Assembly (NCBI GenBank): GCA_905214525.1
Contig: CAJMMN010000008.1
Location: 5,896-69,895, forward strand
Direction of reading: 5' to 3'
Source of the DNA: an uncultured bacterium
GTDB lineage: Bacteria; Actinomycetota; Coriobacteriia; Coriobacteriales; Coriobacteriaceae
Length of the DNA: 64,000 nucleotides
The position numbers and the translations under genes are program-made. Positions 34,395 to 42,803 of this stretch are shown here, piece by piece. The notes beneath the pieces are model-generated. The model saw nothing but the letters and a program-made list of their open reading frames with translations, was not told the DNA's origin and did no database searches. Position 1 is the first letter of the stretch. Each line of letters begins with the position of its first letter.

Positions 34395-36836
34395 CTACCC
34401 CAGCGAGCGGTTGAGGGAGCCGAGCTCGTCGTTACCCATGGTGCGCCACATTTGGAAGATGCAGCCGCGCGCCAGGAAAAAGAAGCCGTTATCGACCAGC
34501 TGCACGGCGGCATCCGCAAGCTGATTGGTCACCGCGGGCACGGGCGGCAATTCGAGTCCAGCCTTGTGGATGGTCTCGACCGCTTCCTCGAACGTCGGAG
34601 GCTCGCTGACGCCCATCTCGTTCATAAGGCCCTGCATTTCTTCCAGTGCGCTGCTGCCCGACTCCTCGCCGCGCGGCACCAGACGGTAACAAGCCAGCGC
34701 CAGATCGAGCTGATCGCAATTCCAATAGGCAAACGCCAAGCGATAGAACAGGTAGCCGATTGCAGAACGATCGCTGGCAATACGTAGGCCGTGGCGCGCC
34801 ACCTCGATAATCTCGTCAAAGCGCTCCAGACGCGCAAGCACGTTGATGAGCGCAAAGTGCGACTGCATGGACGAGCGCGCCAGATCGTAAAGATGGCGCA
34901 CCTCGGGCAGTGCTCGTTCAAAGTTCTCTTGCTCGGCGTAAAAGCTGCAGATCTCGTGCTGGGCAAAGTACAGCGCATCGGGCGCACGAAGGATTCGCAC
35001 AGAGCGGTCTTCTTCCAACACCGGTAGCACCATGCGCACCAGCTGGTTATCGCAAAACTGCGTTTGAACCGGACCTGTCGCCAAAAGCTCGGCGACGGCG
35101 CACTTAGCCTCCAACTCCTCGACAAGACGGGAAAAACCTTCAAAAGCACCTGTACGGTCGACTTTTGCCTGCTCGCGCAATTCAACAACACGGGCCACGT
35201 ATGGGTCATCGTCCTCTTCCATGACCTCCAACTCGTCAGCCTTATCGGCAAGCAGCAGATCGCGCAGCGCCGGCGGCAGCGTGCGATGGTCATCACGCGG
35301 ACGGGCATGAACCTCCGCAGGTTCAATCGTCTCCGGAGCAGTTGACTCATACGCCTCAAGCACACGCTTGCACGGCATATCGTCCATGTCCATGCTCTCA
35401 AGATCCTTGGCGACAGGCACGCAATCGGCCAGATAGGCCGCGCGCCCAAAGAAATACGTTGCGGCAACGCGCTCGCCCTGCTCACTGTCGGGAGCAGCAA
35501 TCTGCACATAGCAGCGCGTGATGCAGGTGCCCGCGGCAAAACACGCCGCCGCAAGTGTGAGCGCCACGCGCGCATCGTGCTCCGCGGCCCAGATCGCGCG
35601 CGTGTCCTCGTCCAGCTCGCGCCAGGCGTCATCTTGAGCGTCGTATTCACGTTGCGGCATGGCATCAACGACAGACTGCCCAAACCGAACGAGCATAATC
35701 CCCTCGACAACGTTTACTCGATAGGTATAGTCGAGCCTTGTGACCACGTTAAGCGCTTCTACAATACGCGCGAAGCGGGTACGCACATCCCACTCACCGC
35801 CCGGCTGGCACGAAACCGTTCCCGGTTTGGCCCACGGGTTATCGCTTGAGGCCGTATCGAGCAGTCGGGGAACATCGTTGGTCGTCTTGGCGATATGCCA
35901 CGCATCAAAGAGCGCGCAGCCCTCAAGGCTCGGCGAGGATGCCGCAGGGACCAATCCGGCCCCGATGCGCTCAAGGATGCCGGAGAGGCGGTTGAGACGG
36001 CACTCTATTGCAAGCAGCATGTCAATCTCGTCCTGGTCCAGCAGGCTACGATCAAAATTGAGATAGAAAAGCTTTGAACGATCAATGCGAGCCAGGCTCA
36101 TCTCGGACTTGGCAGCGATGGTGCGCAGGCGGGGCAAGTCAATTTCACTCATAAGGGCAGCGGCATAGCGCTCGATACCGCTCGGATTCTCGGCATGGTC
36201 AACGCGGTAAAGCAGCGTCTCGATAGCATCAGGGAGCGGTGCCGTGTTAAAGCCCAAAAACACCTCGACCGGCTCGGGCAACTTTACGAGCTTGATCTTG
36301 TCGATAACATTTTGCATATCCTCGTCGAGTCCGCCGGCGTCCGCCGTGCTCGCAATGGCATTTTCGGAGTCAGCGAATATCACGTAGCGCAGGAACATCG
36401 ATGCCATGAACTCGCCGTAAGGAAGGGAGCGGGCTGAATTCCATGTCTCGTGGTCGGATTGCTCGCGCATGGGGCCTTCGGGAGAGCCGACAGTTTGCGC
36501 ACACGCGCGCATTGCACCGTTGGCTTCCCTTACCATAATCTCACCAATACTGGAATCCGACTCGTCAAGGACCAGTTCCATGTCGGGATCGTTGGGCAGC
36601 GGAGCCTCGCTGACGGGGCGGTCCACCTTGTACACCTCACCCGAAACGCTTACGTAGCCCAAAAGCGACACATGACTTTTGCCAACGAACTCGACGACAT
36701 AACAAGATTCATGCTGATCCTCGCCAAAGAGTTTCCAGACCACGCCATATGAGCGTCCCGCAGGCTGCTCGGGCATCGCCGGAAAGCGCTTCTTGGGATC
36801 GAGAAACCTGAGCTTGTATGTCGGACGCTCTGCCAC
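34395..36836 (-). CDS. Large orphan protein with TPR-like C-terminal half
   Basis: I do not recognise this 813-residue acidic protein. It has no signal peptide or membrane helix and should be cytoplasmic. The first 130 or so residues look beta-rich (KLRFLDPKKRFPAMP, GYVSVSGEVYKVDRPV). The middle is mostly helical. The last 220 residues contain helix pairs with TPR-like spacing: FAQHEICSFYAEQENFERAL, then SHFALINVLARLERFDEII, then FYRLAFAYWNCDQLDLALA, each with the small/aromatic pattern of TPRs. Such repeats usually bind other proteins. It is a single gene between tRNA-Ser and the tRNA-Arg cluster, with no partner to hint at its role. Confidence 0.8.
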   Translation of the reverse strand: MAERPTYKLRFLDPKKRFPAMPEQPAGRSYGVVWKLFGEDQHESCYVVEFVGKSHVSLLGYVSVSGEVYKVDRPVSEAPLPNDPDMELVLDESDSSIGEIMVREANGAMRACAQTVGSPEGPMREQSDHETWNSARSLPYGEFMASMFLRYVIFADSENAIASTADAGGLDEDMQNVIDKIKLVKLPEPVEVFLGFNTAPLPDAIETLLYRVDHAENPSGIERYAAALMSEIDLPRLRTIAAKSEMSLARIDRSKLFYLNFDRSLLDQDEIDMLLAIECRLNRLSGILERIGAGLVPAASSPSLEGCALFDAWHIAKTTNDVPRLLDTASSDNPWAKPGTVSCQPGGEWDVRTRFARIVEALNVVTRLDYTYRVNVVEGIMLVRFGQSVVDAMPQREYDAQDDAWRELDEDTRAIWAAEHDARVALTLAAACFAAGTCITRCYVQIAAPDSEQGERVAATYFFGRAAYLADCVPVAKDLESMDMDDMPCKRVLEAYESTAPETIEPAEVHARPRDDHRTLPPALRDLLLADKADELEVMEEDDDPYVARVVELREQAKVDRTGAFEGFSRLVEELEAKCAVAELLATGPVQTQFCDNQLVRMVLPVLEEDRSVRILRAPDALYFAQHEICSFYAEQENFERALPEVRHLYDLARSSMQSHFALINVLARLERFDEIIEVARHGLRIASDRSAIGYLFYRLAFAYWNCDQLDLALACYRLVPRGEESGSSALEEMQGLMNEMGVSEPPTFEEAVETIHKAGLELPPVPAVTNQLADAAVQLVDNGFFFLARGCIFQMWRTMGNDELGSLNRSLG

Positions 36837-36999
36837 GAAATATCACCCTGATCGGTCGCTTGAAGAAGGAGTGGTCGCGAATAAGTCGCGACATCTACTC
36901 GGAATCTTACACGAGTCGACAGGAAATCGTCCCTTTGGACGAAAGCACTCAAGCTGACGCAAAAGAAAAGCCCCCGTTGCCGGGAGCTTTAATCTCAAA

Positions 37000-37076
37000 T
37001 GGTGCGGCGTATAGGATTCGAACCTATGACGTTCTGATTCGTAGTCAGACCCTCTATCCAGCTGAGGTAACGCCGC
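37000..37076 (-). tRNA. tRNA-Arg (ACG), copy 1
   Basis: Acceptor GCGGCGT pairs with ACGCCGC; the anticodon loop is CTACGAA (ACG, wobble A expected to be deaminated to inosine). The T-arm holds GGTTCGAATCC, discriminator A and encoded CCA. A terminator (GCTCCCGGCAACGGGGGC then T-run) follows at about 36966-36990. The body matches the next two copies base for base. Confidence 0.95.
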
Positions 37077-37264
37077 GACTTGTTGATTATTATGCACATG
37101 GACTGAATAATCGTCAAGCGTTTTTCAAAAAAAGTTATTGAATTTGATTTTTACTCATTTGATGCAGTCGATCGACTCGATACTTTCAAACACGGCGAAA
37201 GCAACTCCTCAAGTATGTCGACATATAAGAAAAGCCTCCGTTACCGGAGGCTTTAAAGTTCAGT

Positions 37265-37341
37265 TGGTGCGGCGTATAGGATTCGAACCTATGACGTTCT
37301 GATTCGTAGTCAGACCCTCTATCCAGCTGAGGTAACGCCGC
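37265..37341 (-). tRNA. tRNA-Arg (ACG), copy 2
   Basis: Same mature sequence as copy 1, with encoded CCA and its own GCCTCCGG...CCGGAGGC-type terminator downstream (37219-37250). The flanks differ from copy 1. Confidence 0.95.
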
Positions 37342-37424
37342 AACGCACGGATTATTATGCACGCGAGCCCCCGATGGGTCAAGCGACAATTAGAAAAAAT
37401 TTTACGGAGTGATAATTAAGTTGT

Positions 37425-37715
37425 TCGTGCCTCGACCGAGGTTCGAATCCATGCGGTGTTGCCATAAAAGAAAAGCCCCCGTTGCCGGAGGCTTTCAATT
37501 TCAATTGGTGCGGCGTATAGGATTCCGCGCATCCGCTGCGCGGATCCGCGCCGGCTTCGCCCGCCTGCCGGCGTGCTCGCCCGCTCGCTACGGACGCTCC
37601 GCGTCCGCTTCACGCTCGCGCCTCGACCGAGGTTCGAATCCCTGTCTGGTCTCCAAAAAAGAAAAGCCCCCGTTGCCGGAGGCTTTCAATTTCAATTGGT
37701 GCGGCGTATAGGATT
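37425..37715 (-). mobile_element. tRNA-Arg-linked duplication with GC-rich hairpin insert
   Basis: A 100-bp direct repeat at 37425-37524 and 37616-37715 (spacing 191 bp) contains, on the tRNA strand, the tRNA-Arg 3' half from the T-loop, its terminator and an inverted T-arm-like segment with CCTCGGTCGAGG. The copies agree except for one base and a block of about 14 nt that differs entirely (37451-37464 against 37642-37655). Both blocks end in CCA on the plus strand. The 91-bp insert (37525-37615) contains GGATCCGCG, CCGCCTGCCGGCGT and a GGACGC/GCGTCC hairpin, clearly related to the insert at tRNA-Leu. Confidence 0.75.
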
Positions 37716-37773
37716 CGAACCTATGACGTTCTGATTCGTAGTCAGACCCTCTATCCAGCTGAGGTAACGCCGC
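37697..37773 (-). tRNA. tRNA-Arg (ACG), copy 3
   Basis: Same mature sequence as copies 1 and 2, with encoded CCA. This copy alone has the downstream duplication and insert described at 37425-37715. Confidence 0.95.
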
Positions 37774-37850
37774 AGCACAAGACATATAAAACCACTTTAG
37801 CTTATTGGAGTCAAGCACAATTTCAAACTTTTTTGTGGAACGCAGTCTTG

Positions 37851-38228
37851 TCATGCTGCTCCGCATATACCGCCATTCCCCGTACGATCGATTGGCTTTT
37901 CGATCACGTCAAACTTAGCATCAAGTTCCCTCAGGAGCGATCTCACCCGCTGGGCACAATCATAATCGGCAAACGAGATGCTCAACATGCGAGCAACCTG
38001 ATTAGATGTCTGGACCCCATAGAAATGCTCTAGGGCCACAAGCCCCTCGTGCGCCACAAACGTCTCAACCACATGAGGCGACTCCTCGTAGCACCATTGC
38101 GTCAACGGCCCCTCGCTCGTCTGTCGAACCACCAGGCCACCCATGCCAGACGGCTCACACGTCACAAGCAGGTACTCCCCGCCCTCGTCGCTCTCAAACA
38201 AAACCACCCGATCATCAAACAGCTCCAT
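37851..38228 (-). CDS. Small hypothetical protein
   Basis: I do not recognise this 125-residue protein. A strong ribosome-binding site (AAAGGGGA) stands before the ATG, and the composition is normal coding sequence. The first 65 residues look like beta-strands (DRVVLFESDEGGEYLLVTCEP, GGLVVRQ), the rest helical (ARMLSISFADYDCAQRVRSLLRELDAKF). No signal peptide or membrane segment is present. It lies alone between the tRNA-Arg cluster and serS. The end, RTGNGGICGAA, carries one of its four cysteines. Confidence 0.75.
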   Translation of the reverse strand: MELFDDRVVLFESDEGGEYLLVTCEPSGMGGLVVRQTSEGPLTQWCYEESPHVVETFVAHEGLVALEHFYGVQTSNQVARMLSISFADYDCAQRVRSLLRELDAKFDVIEKPIDRTGNGGICGAA

Positions 38229-38344
38229 CGCGTCCCCTTTCTCTCGCTCTTATTTAGCAAAAGCATAGCAGGTAGATGGCTGTATACAGAACAGTTGTTC
38301 GTGTGTTTTCTATTGAGCTGTCCGCACGGCATGGTATGGCCGCA

Positions 38345-38377
38345 CACAAAAAGGGCACCCCAAAAAGGAGTGCCCTA
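38345..38377 (-). terminator. Rho-independent terminator of serS
   Basis: On the minus strand AGGGCACTCC pairs with GGGGTGCCCT around TTTTT and is followed by TTTTTGTG, 23 bp after the serS stop. Confidence 0.9.
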
Positions 38378-38399
38378 GCAAATCGCTTATGCAGCCAAT

Positions 38400-39683
38400 C
38401 TACGCGACCGGCTCGATCTTCTCGAGGCCGCCCATGTAGGGACGCAGAACCTCGGGGATCGTGATGGTGCCGTCAGCGTTCTGGTAGTTCTCCAGAATGG
38501 CTGCCATGGTACGGCCAGCCGGCAGACCGGAACCGTTGAGGGTGTGCAGATAGCGCGAACCCTTGAAGTTCTCGGGGTCGCGATACTTGATGTTGGCGCG
38601 ACGGGCCTGGAAGTCACCGCAGTTGGAGCAGGAGCTGATCTCCTTGTAGGCGTTGTAGCTCGGCAGCCAGACCTCGACGTCGTAGGTCTGACGGGCAGAG
38701 AAGCCCAGGTCGCCGGTGCACAGGCTAATCACGCGATACGGAAGACCCAGCTGCTGCAGCAGGAACTCGGCCTCGGCGGTCATGCTCTCGAGCTCCTCGT
38801 CGGACTCCTCCGGCTTAGCGAACTTGACCATCTCGACCTTGTCGAACTCGTGCTGACGGATGATGCCACGGGTATCGCGACCGGCGGAACCGGCCTCCTC
38901 GCGGAAGCAGGGGGTGAAGGCGGTGTAGCGGCGCGGCAGGGTGTCGGCGTCGAGGACCTCACCGGCGTGCAGGTTGGTGAGCACGACCTCGGCGGTGGGG
39001 ATCAGGAAGTTGTCGCCCGAGACGTGATAGGCGTCGTCCTCGAACTTGGGCAGCTGGCCCGTGCCGAACATGGTCTGACGCTTGACGACGATGGGCGGCC
39101 ACCACTCCTTAAAACCACGGCTGGTGTGCGTATCGAGGAAGAAGTTGATAAGGGCGCGCTCAAGACGGGCGCCGGCGCCACCGAGAACGGTGAAGCGGCT
39201 GCCGGAGAGCTTGTTGCCGCGCTCGAAGTCAAGGATGTCGAGGTCGGTGCCCAGATCCCAGTGCGGCTTAAAGTCGAAGTCGAACTCGCGCGGGGTGCCC
39301 CAACGACGGCGCTCGATGTTCTCGTCCTCGTCCTTGCCGTACGGCGTGGCCTCGCAAGGAATGTTGGGCAGGTGAGCCATGAAGTCGTACTGCTCCTGCT
39401 CGAGGGCGGTGCGGCGCTCGGCCAGACCGTCAATCTTCTCGTTGACGGCGCGCACGGCCTCCTTGGCGGCCTCGGCCTCGTCCTTCTTGCCCTCCTTCAT
39501 CAGGGCGCCGATCTTCTTGGACTCGGCATTGCGCGTGGCTTGAAGTTCCTCAACCTCGGTGATGACGGCACGACGCTCGTCGTCGAGCTCAAAGAACTTC
39601 TCGCGATCCCAAGACGTCTGGCGGTTAGCCATGGCGACATCGATGGCATCGGGGTTCTCGCGAACAAACTTGATATCAAGCAT
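38400..39683 (-). CDS. serS: Seryl-tRNA synthetase
   Basis: This class II synthetase charges tRNA-Ser. The 427 residues start with MLDIKFVRENPDAI and a long coiled-coil arm (about 30-105) that grips the long variable arm of tRNA-Ser. The catalytic core follows, with motif 2 (TPCFREEAGSAGRDTRGIIRQH) and motif 3 (GSGLPAGRTMAAILENYQ). The ATG at 39683 follows GGAGGA; the nine codons upstream do not belong to the family. It has its own terminator. No T-box was seen. A tRNA-Ser gene is 4 kb away but not linked. Confidence 0.97.
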   Translation of the reverse strand: MLDIKFVRENPDAIDVAMANRQTSWDREKFFELDDERRAVITEVEELQATRNAESKKIGALMKEGKKDEAEAAKEAVRAVNEKIDGLAERRTALEQEQYDFMAHLPNIPCEATPYGKDEDENIERRRWGTPREFDFDFKPHWDLGTDLDILDFERGNKLSGSRFTVLGGAGARLERALINFFLDTHTSRGFKEWWPPIVVKRQTMFGTGQLPKFEDDAYHVSGDNFLIPTAEVVLTNLHAGEVLDADTLPRRYTAFTPCFREEAGSAGRDTRGIIRQHEFDKVEMVKFAKPEESDEELESMTAEAEFLLQQLGLPYRVISLCTGDLGFSARQTYDVEVWLPSYNAYKEISSCSNCGDFQARRANIKYRDPENFKGSRYLHTLNGSGLPAGRTMAAILENYQNADGTITIPEVLRPYMGGLEKIEPVA

Positions 39684-39794
39684 TAGATCCTCCGGCGATA
39701 TACATTCCATTTAGGTTGCAACCTTGTACATGTATGGGCAAGTATATACTTATGAGCGTTTACGACCCAACTCAACTACGCAAGAAGGCACCCA

Positions 39795-39968
39795 ATGGAC
39801 GCAGTTTTTTCCTTTTTGTTTGGCACCCGCACCGGTTTTGCCATCCTTTTCGCCGGCGGCATCCTGCTGTTTGCGATTATTGCCTTTGTAATGGAGAAGC
39901 GCACCCATAAGATGTATGTCGACCGCGGCCCCAAGTCCGAGGACGAAGAAGACAGCTTCTGGGACTAA
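39795..39968 (+). CDS. Small single-pass membrane protein (57 residues)
   Basis: The ATG at 39795 follows GAAGG at 7 nt. The 57-residue product has one strongly hydrophobic helix (about 13-32, from GFAILFAGG through FAIIAFV), then basic residues (MEKRTHK) and a short acidic C-terminal tail ending DEEDSFWD. By the positive-inside rule the tail is cytoplasmic. It is divergent from serS and has an AT-rich upstream region with a possible promoter. A hairpin with T-run follows. I do not recognise a family; such proteins often modulate a membrane complex. Confidence 0.7.
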   Translation: MDAVFSFLFGTRTGFAILFAGGILLFAIIAFVMEKRTHKMYVDRGPKSEDEEDSFWD

Positions 39969-39972
39969 CCTG

Positions 39973-40118
39973 CCAAAAAGGGACAGGTTTATTTTGGTCG
40001 GTTTTATCTGGGCAAACGCAAGTGCCCCGCAACTGGAATTGAGCCAGTTGCGGGGCACTTTTCGCTAAAAGGACAAAACCGCAGGAAAACCTGCCAAAAT
40101 AAACTGTCCCTTTTTTGG
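39973..40118. repeat. Nested palindrome (17-bp hairpin inside 33-bp arms)
   Basis: The inner hairpin, 40020-40036 with 40044-40060, is a perfect 17-bp stem followed by TTTT on the plus strand, suitable to end the small membrane-protein gene. It is enclosed by near-perfect 33-bp arms (39973-40005 and 40086-40118) that contain AGGGACAG and TTTATTTTGG. The right end reaches within 7 bp of the proC stop. Confidence 0.75.
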
Positions 40119-40124
40119 TCGGTT

Positions 40125-40895
40125 TTACTGGAGGGTTGCGTCGATTGCCTTGACCAGGGCGCTGCGCATGCCGGCGTCCTCGAGTGCAACGACGCCCTTG
40201 ATGGTGGCACCGCCGGGCGAGCATACGGCATCCTTCATCGCCGCAGGATGCTGGCCAGTTGCAAGCTGCAGCTTTGCCGTACCCAGCACCATCTGGCTCA
40301 CAATGCGATAAGCATCCGCACGCGGGATACCGTGCTTGACCGCCGCATCGCCCAGGGCCTCGATTGCCATGGCGACAAACGCCGGAGCGCAACCACCCAC
40401 CGTGCCGCCCACAAACAGCAGGCTTGTGTCGAGCTCGACGACAGCGCCAAGCTTACCGAGCAGGTCGAACACCACAGCACGCTGCTCGTCGTTAAGCGTC
40501 GAAGCCTTCTCGCAGGCGATGACGCCCTCGCCCACCGAAACCGGCGTGTTGGGCACCGTCGAGATATGCGCGACGCCCGGCAGGACCTGCTCCCACTTGG
40601 CACTGTCCCAGGTCCAGGCAACCGACAGAACGACCTTTTTGGCAAGAGCATCCTTGAGCGGGGCGAATACCTTCTCGATCATGTACGGTTTGACCGCAGC
40701 GACCACGATATCGGATGCGGCGACAACCTCGGCGGCATCGTGGCAGGCGACCATGCCGCGCACCTCGCAACGCTCGACCAAAGCATCGTAGCGGCCTGCG
40801 CAGGCGCACATGTCGCCCGCGGCCACGCCGGCGGCAATCCAGCCATCGGCCATAGCACTCGCCATATTGCCAAAACCGACAAATCCGATCTTCAT
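40125..40895 (-). CDS. proC: Pyrroline-5-carboxylate reductase
   Basis: ProC reduces pyrroline-5-carboxylate to proline with NAD(P)H. The 256-residue protein begins with the Rossmann motif GFVGFGNMASAM and carries the family signature near the end (SPGGATIKGVVALEDAGMRSALVKAI). VGGTVGGCAPAFV lies in the dimerisation part. GAGAGGA precedes the ATG. It is upstream of no obvious proline gene (proA and proB are not here); rlmH and the SPFH gene lie upstream on the same strand with a 74-bp gap. Confidence 0.95.
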   Translation of the reverse strand: MKIGFVGFGNMASAMADGWIAAGVAAGDMCACAGRYDALVERCEVRGMVACHDAAEVVAASDIVVAAVKPYMIEKVFAPLKDALAKKVVLSVAWTWDSAKWEQVLPGVAHISTVPNTPVSVGEGVIACEKASTLNDEQRAVVFDLLGKLGAVVELDTSLLFVGGTVGGCAPAFVAMAIEALGDAAVKHGIPRADAYRIVSQMVLGTAKLQLATGQHPAAMKDAVCSPGGATIKGVVALEDAGMRSALVKAIDATLQ

Positions 40896-40969
40896 ATCAC
40901 ACAGTCCTCTCAGATGCGTTCCTCAAAAACGAAAGTCATTGTCCCACGCTATTGTTTCGTATTGCCGAC

Positions 40970-41440
40970 CTACTTGTGATACGGCTCGCCACGACTGATC
41001 TTGCAGGCACGGTAAATCTGCTCTAGCAGCACCACACGCGCCAGGTTATGCGGCAAGGTAATGCGTCCAAAGCTGAGCATCTCGTCGGCGCGGGCGCGCA
41101 CCTCATCACTCACGCCGTCCGAACCGCCGATTACAAAGGCAATGTCGCTGCTGCCTCGCAGCATAAGATCGTCGAGCCTCGCCGAAAACTCCTCGCTCGA
41201 GCGCTCCTTGCCCTCGATAGCCAGCAGGATCACATGCGCTCGAGATGGCAAGGCGGCAAGAATCGCCGCCCCCTCCTTGTCGCGCGCGGCATCCACGCCG
41301 CCCGCCTTAGCCGGGTCGATATCGGCCACCTCGCGGATATCCACCTTGGCATAGGCACCTAGGCGCTTGGTGTACTCAGCGCACGCGTCCTTCCAAAAGC
41401 GCTCCTTGAGCTTACCGACGCAAACGACGGTGTATTTCAC
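40970..41440 (-). CDS. rlmH: 23S rRNA (pseudouridine1915-N3)-methyltransferase
   Basis: RlmH is a SPOUT-class enzyme that methylates pseudouridine 1915 of 23S rRNA. The 156 residues match full length. VIGGSDGVSDEV is the SAM-binding knot loop, and LPHNLARVVLLEQIYRA and the conserved ending GEPYHK are diagnostic. Translation starts at a GTG preceded by AAGGAG, which lies within the end of the SPFH gene 6 bp upstream, so the two are coupled. Confidence 0.96.
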   Translation of the reverse strand: MKYTVVCVGKLKERFWKDACAEYTKRLGAYAKVDIREVADIDPAKAGGVDAARDKEGAAILAALPSRAHVILLAIEGKERSSEEFSARLDDLMLRGSSDIAFVIGGSDGVSDEVRARADEMLSFGRITLPHNLARVVLLEQIYRACKISRGEPYHK

Positions 41441-41446
41441 GCGCGT

Positions 41447-42385
41447 CTACTCCTTCGAATCGTTTTGAACTTTGCCGGCGGCCAGCATCTGCTCGAACAT
41501 CGAGGCCGACTGCGAAAAGTCGCTCGGCAGCACGACCGTCGAGGTTTTACCCGTGCGAGCGAACTCCGTCATCATCTCGGACCACTGCGTAAACATGAAC
41601 AGTTGGTTGGCCTCGTCATTGCCGACACCCGTCTCCTGGATGATCTCGAGCGAATCTTTGATACCCAGTGCGATGGCCTTGCGCTGGTTGGCGATGCCCT
41701 CGCCCGCCTTTTCCATTGCCTCGGCCTCGGCGGTCGCCTCGGTGACGCGCTTGATGCGGTCTGCCTCGGCGAGCTCCTGTGCCGCAGCGCGCTTGCGCTG
41801 GGCGGCGTTGATGTCGTTCATGGAGTTCTCAACCTCGGTCGGCAGTGCGATTTTGGTGATGAGCGTCGACACGAGGGTGAAGCCGTAGGCGGCCATCTGC
41901 TCGGAAACGGTAGCGTTGACATCCTTGGCGATGTCATCCTTCTTGGCAAAGACCTCATCGAGTGTGTAGACAGGAATCGAAGAGCGCAGGGCGTCGGTGA
42001 TGAAGTCACGCATCTGGTCGACGGGCTCCTGCAGCATGTAGTAGCTCTTGTAGATGCCCGAATCTGCCGGGCCGGCGCCCATGTCGTAGCTCACGTGGTA
42101 CTGAGCGGAGACCTCAAGGCCGATGGTCACGTTGTCCTGGGTCTTAACGTCGATGCCAAAACCGTTTTTCATGGTGCGCAGGCTCACCGTGGCGGCCTTG
42201 CGGTCGATCACGGGCACCTTCACGTGGAAGCCCGCGTTGACGATACGATTGAACTTACCCAAGCGCTCGATGATTACGGCGTGCTGCTGTTCAACGACAT
42301 AACAGGCGTTGGGGAGCAGCAGCAACAGGATGATGATGGGAATCAAAAGGCTGGTAAGGGCGGCGATGATACCGGAAAACAGCAT
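41447..42385 (-). CDS. SPFH/Band 7 membrane protein (stomatin/prohibitin-like)
   Basis: The 312-residue protein has one N-terminal membrane helix (about 5-27), an SPFH domain (CYVVEQQHAVIIERLGKFNRIVNAGFHVKVP) and a long Ala/Glu-rich coiled coil (about 195-245). Members form large oligomers in membrane microdomains and guard membrane proteases or transporters. The ATG at 42385 follows GAGGAGAG; upstream codons lack similarity. There is no NfeD-type partner gene, which many bacterial SPFH genes have. It is coupled to rlmH downstream. The closest architecture is that of HIR/stomatin-like proteins. Confidence 0.9.
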   Translation of the reverse strand: MLFSGIIAALTSLLIPIIILLLLLPNACYVVEQQHAVIIERLGKFNRIVNAGFHVKVPVIDRKAATVSLRTMKNGFGIDVKTQDNVTIGLEVSAQYHVSYDMGAGPADSGIYKSYYMLQEPVDQMRDFITDALRSSIPVYTLDEVFAKKDDIAKDVNATVSEQMAAYGFTLVSTLITKIALPTEVENSMNDINAAQRKRAAAQELAEADRIKRVTEATAEAEAMEKAGEGIANQRKAIALGIKDSLEIIQETGVGNDEANQLFMFTQWSEMMTEFARTGKTSTVVLPSDFSQSASMFEQMLAAGKVQNDSKE

Positions 42386-42442
42386 GGTCTCTCCTCTGAT
42401 AGGCACACGTTGCCATTAGGATACCCGTCCAAGGAGATCGTG

Positions 42443-42691
42443 CATAACAAAAAAGCCCCCATTGCTGGGAGCTCTTTCATTTAATGGTGCGGGCGAAAGG
42501 ACGTCCGCGTATCCGCTTCGCGGATCCGCACCGGCATCGGCCGCCTGCCGGCGTCCTTGCCAGCTCGCTAAAAACGCTCCGCGTTTTCTTGACGCTCGCT
42601 CCTTCGCAGGTTCAAGTCCCCGCGATGGGCACATAACAAAAAAGCTCCCATTGCTGGGAGCTCTTTCATTTAATGGTGCGGGCGAAAGGAC
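42443..42691 (-). mobile_element. tRNA-Leu-linked duplication with GC-rich hairpin insert
   Basis: A 60-bp direct repeat at 42443-42502 and 42632-42691 (one difference; spacing 189 bp) covers the tRNA-Leu 3' end from the T-loop plus its terminator. The 129-bp insert (42503-42631) contains GCGGATCCGC, CCGCCTGCCGGCGT, AAAACGC/GCGTTTT and an inverted T-arm-like GGTTCAAGTCCCC. It aligns along its length with the insert at tRNA-Arg copy 3. Confidence 0.75.
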
Positions 42692-42760
42692 TTGAACCTT
42701 CATGGGGTTGCCCCCATACGGACCTGAACCGTACGCGTCTGCCAATTCCGCCACGCCCGC
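42674..42760 (-). tRNA. tRNA-Leu (CAG)
   Basis: Acceptor GCGGGCG pairs with CGCCCGC. The anticodon loop is TTCAGGT (CAG, reading CUG). The long variable arm (TGGGGGCAACCCCA) is typical of leucine tRNAs, and GGTTCAAGTCC is the T-arm. CCA is encoded. A terminator based on AGCTCCCA...TGGGAGCT follows. Confidence 0.95.
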
Positions 42761-42803
42761 GTGCAGGAATTAGAATAACGGAGCGCCATCGCGAACGCAA
42801 GAA

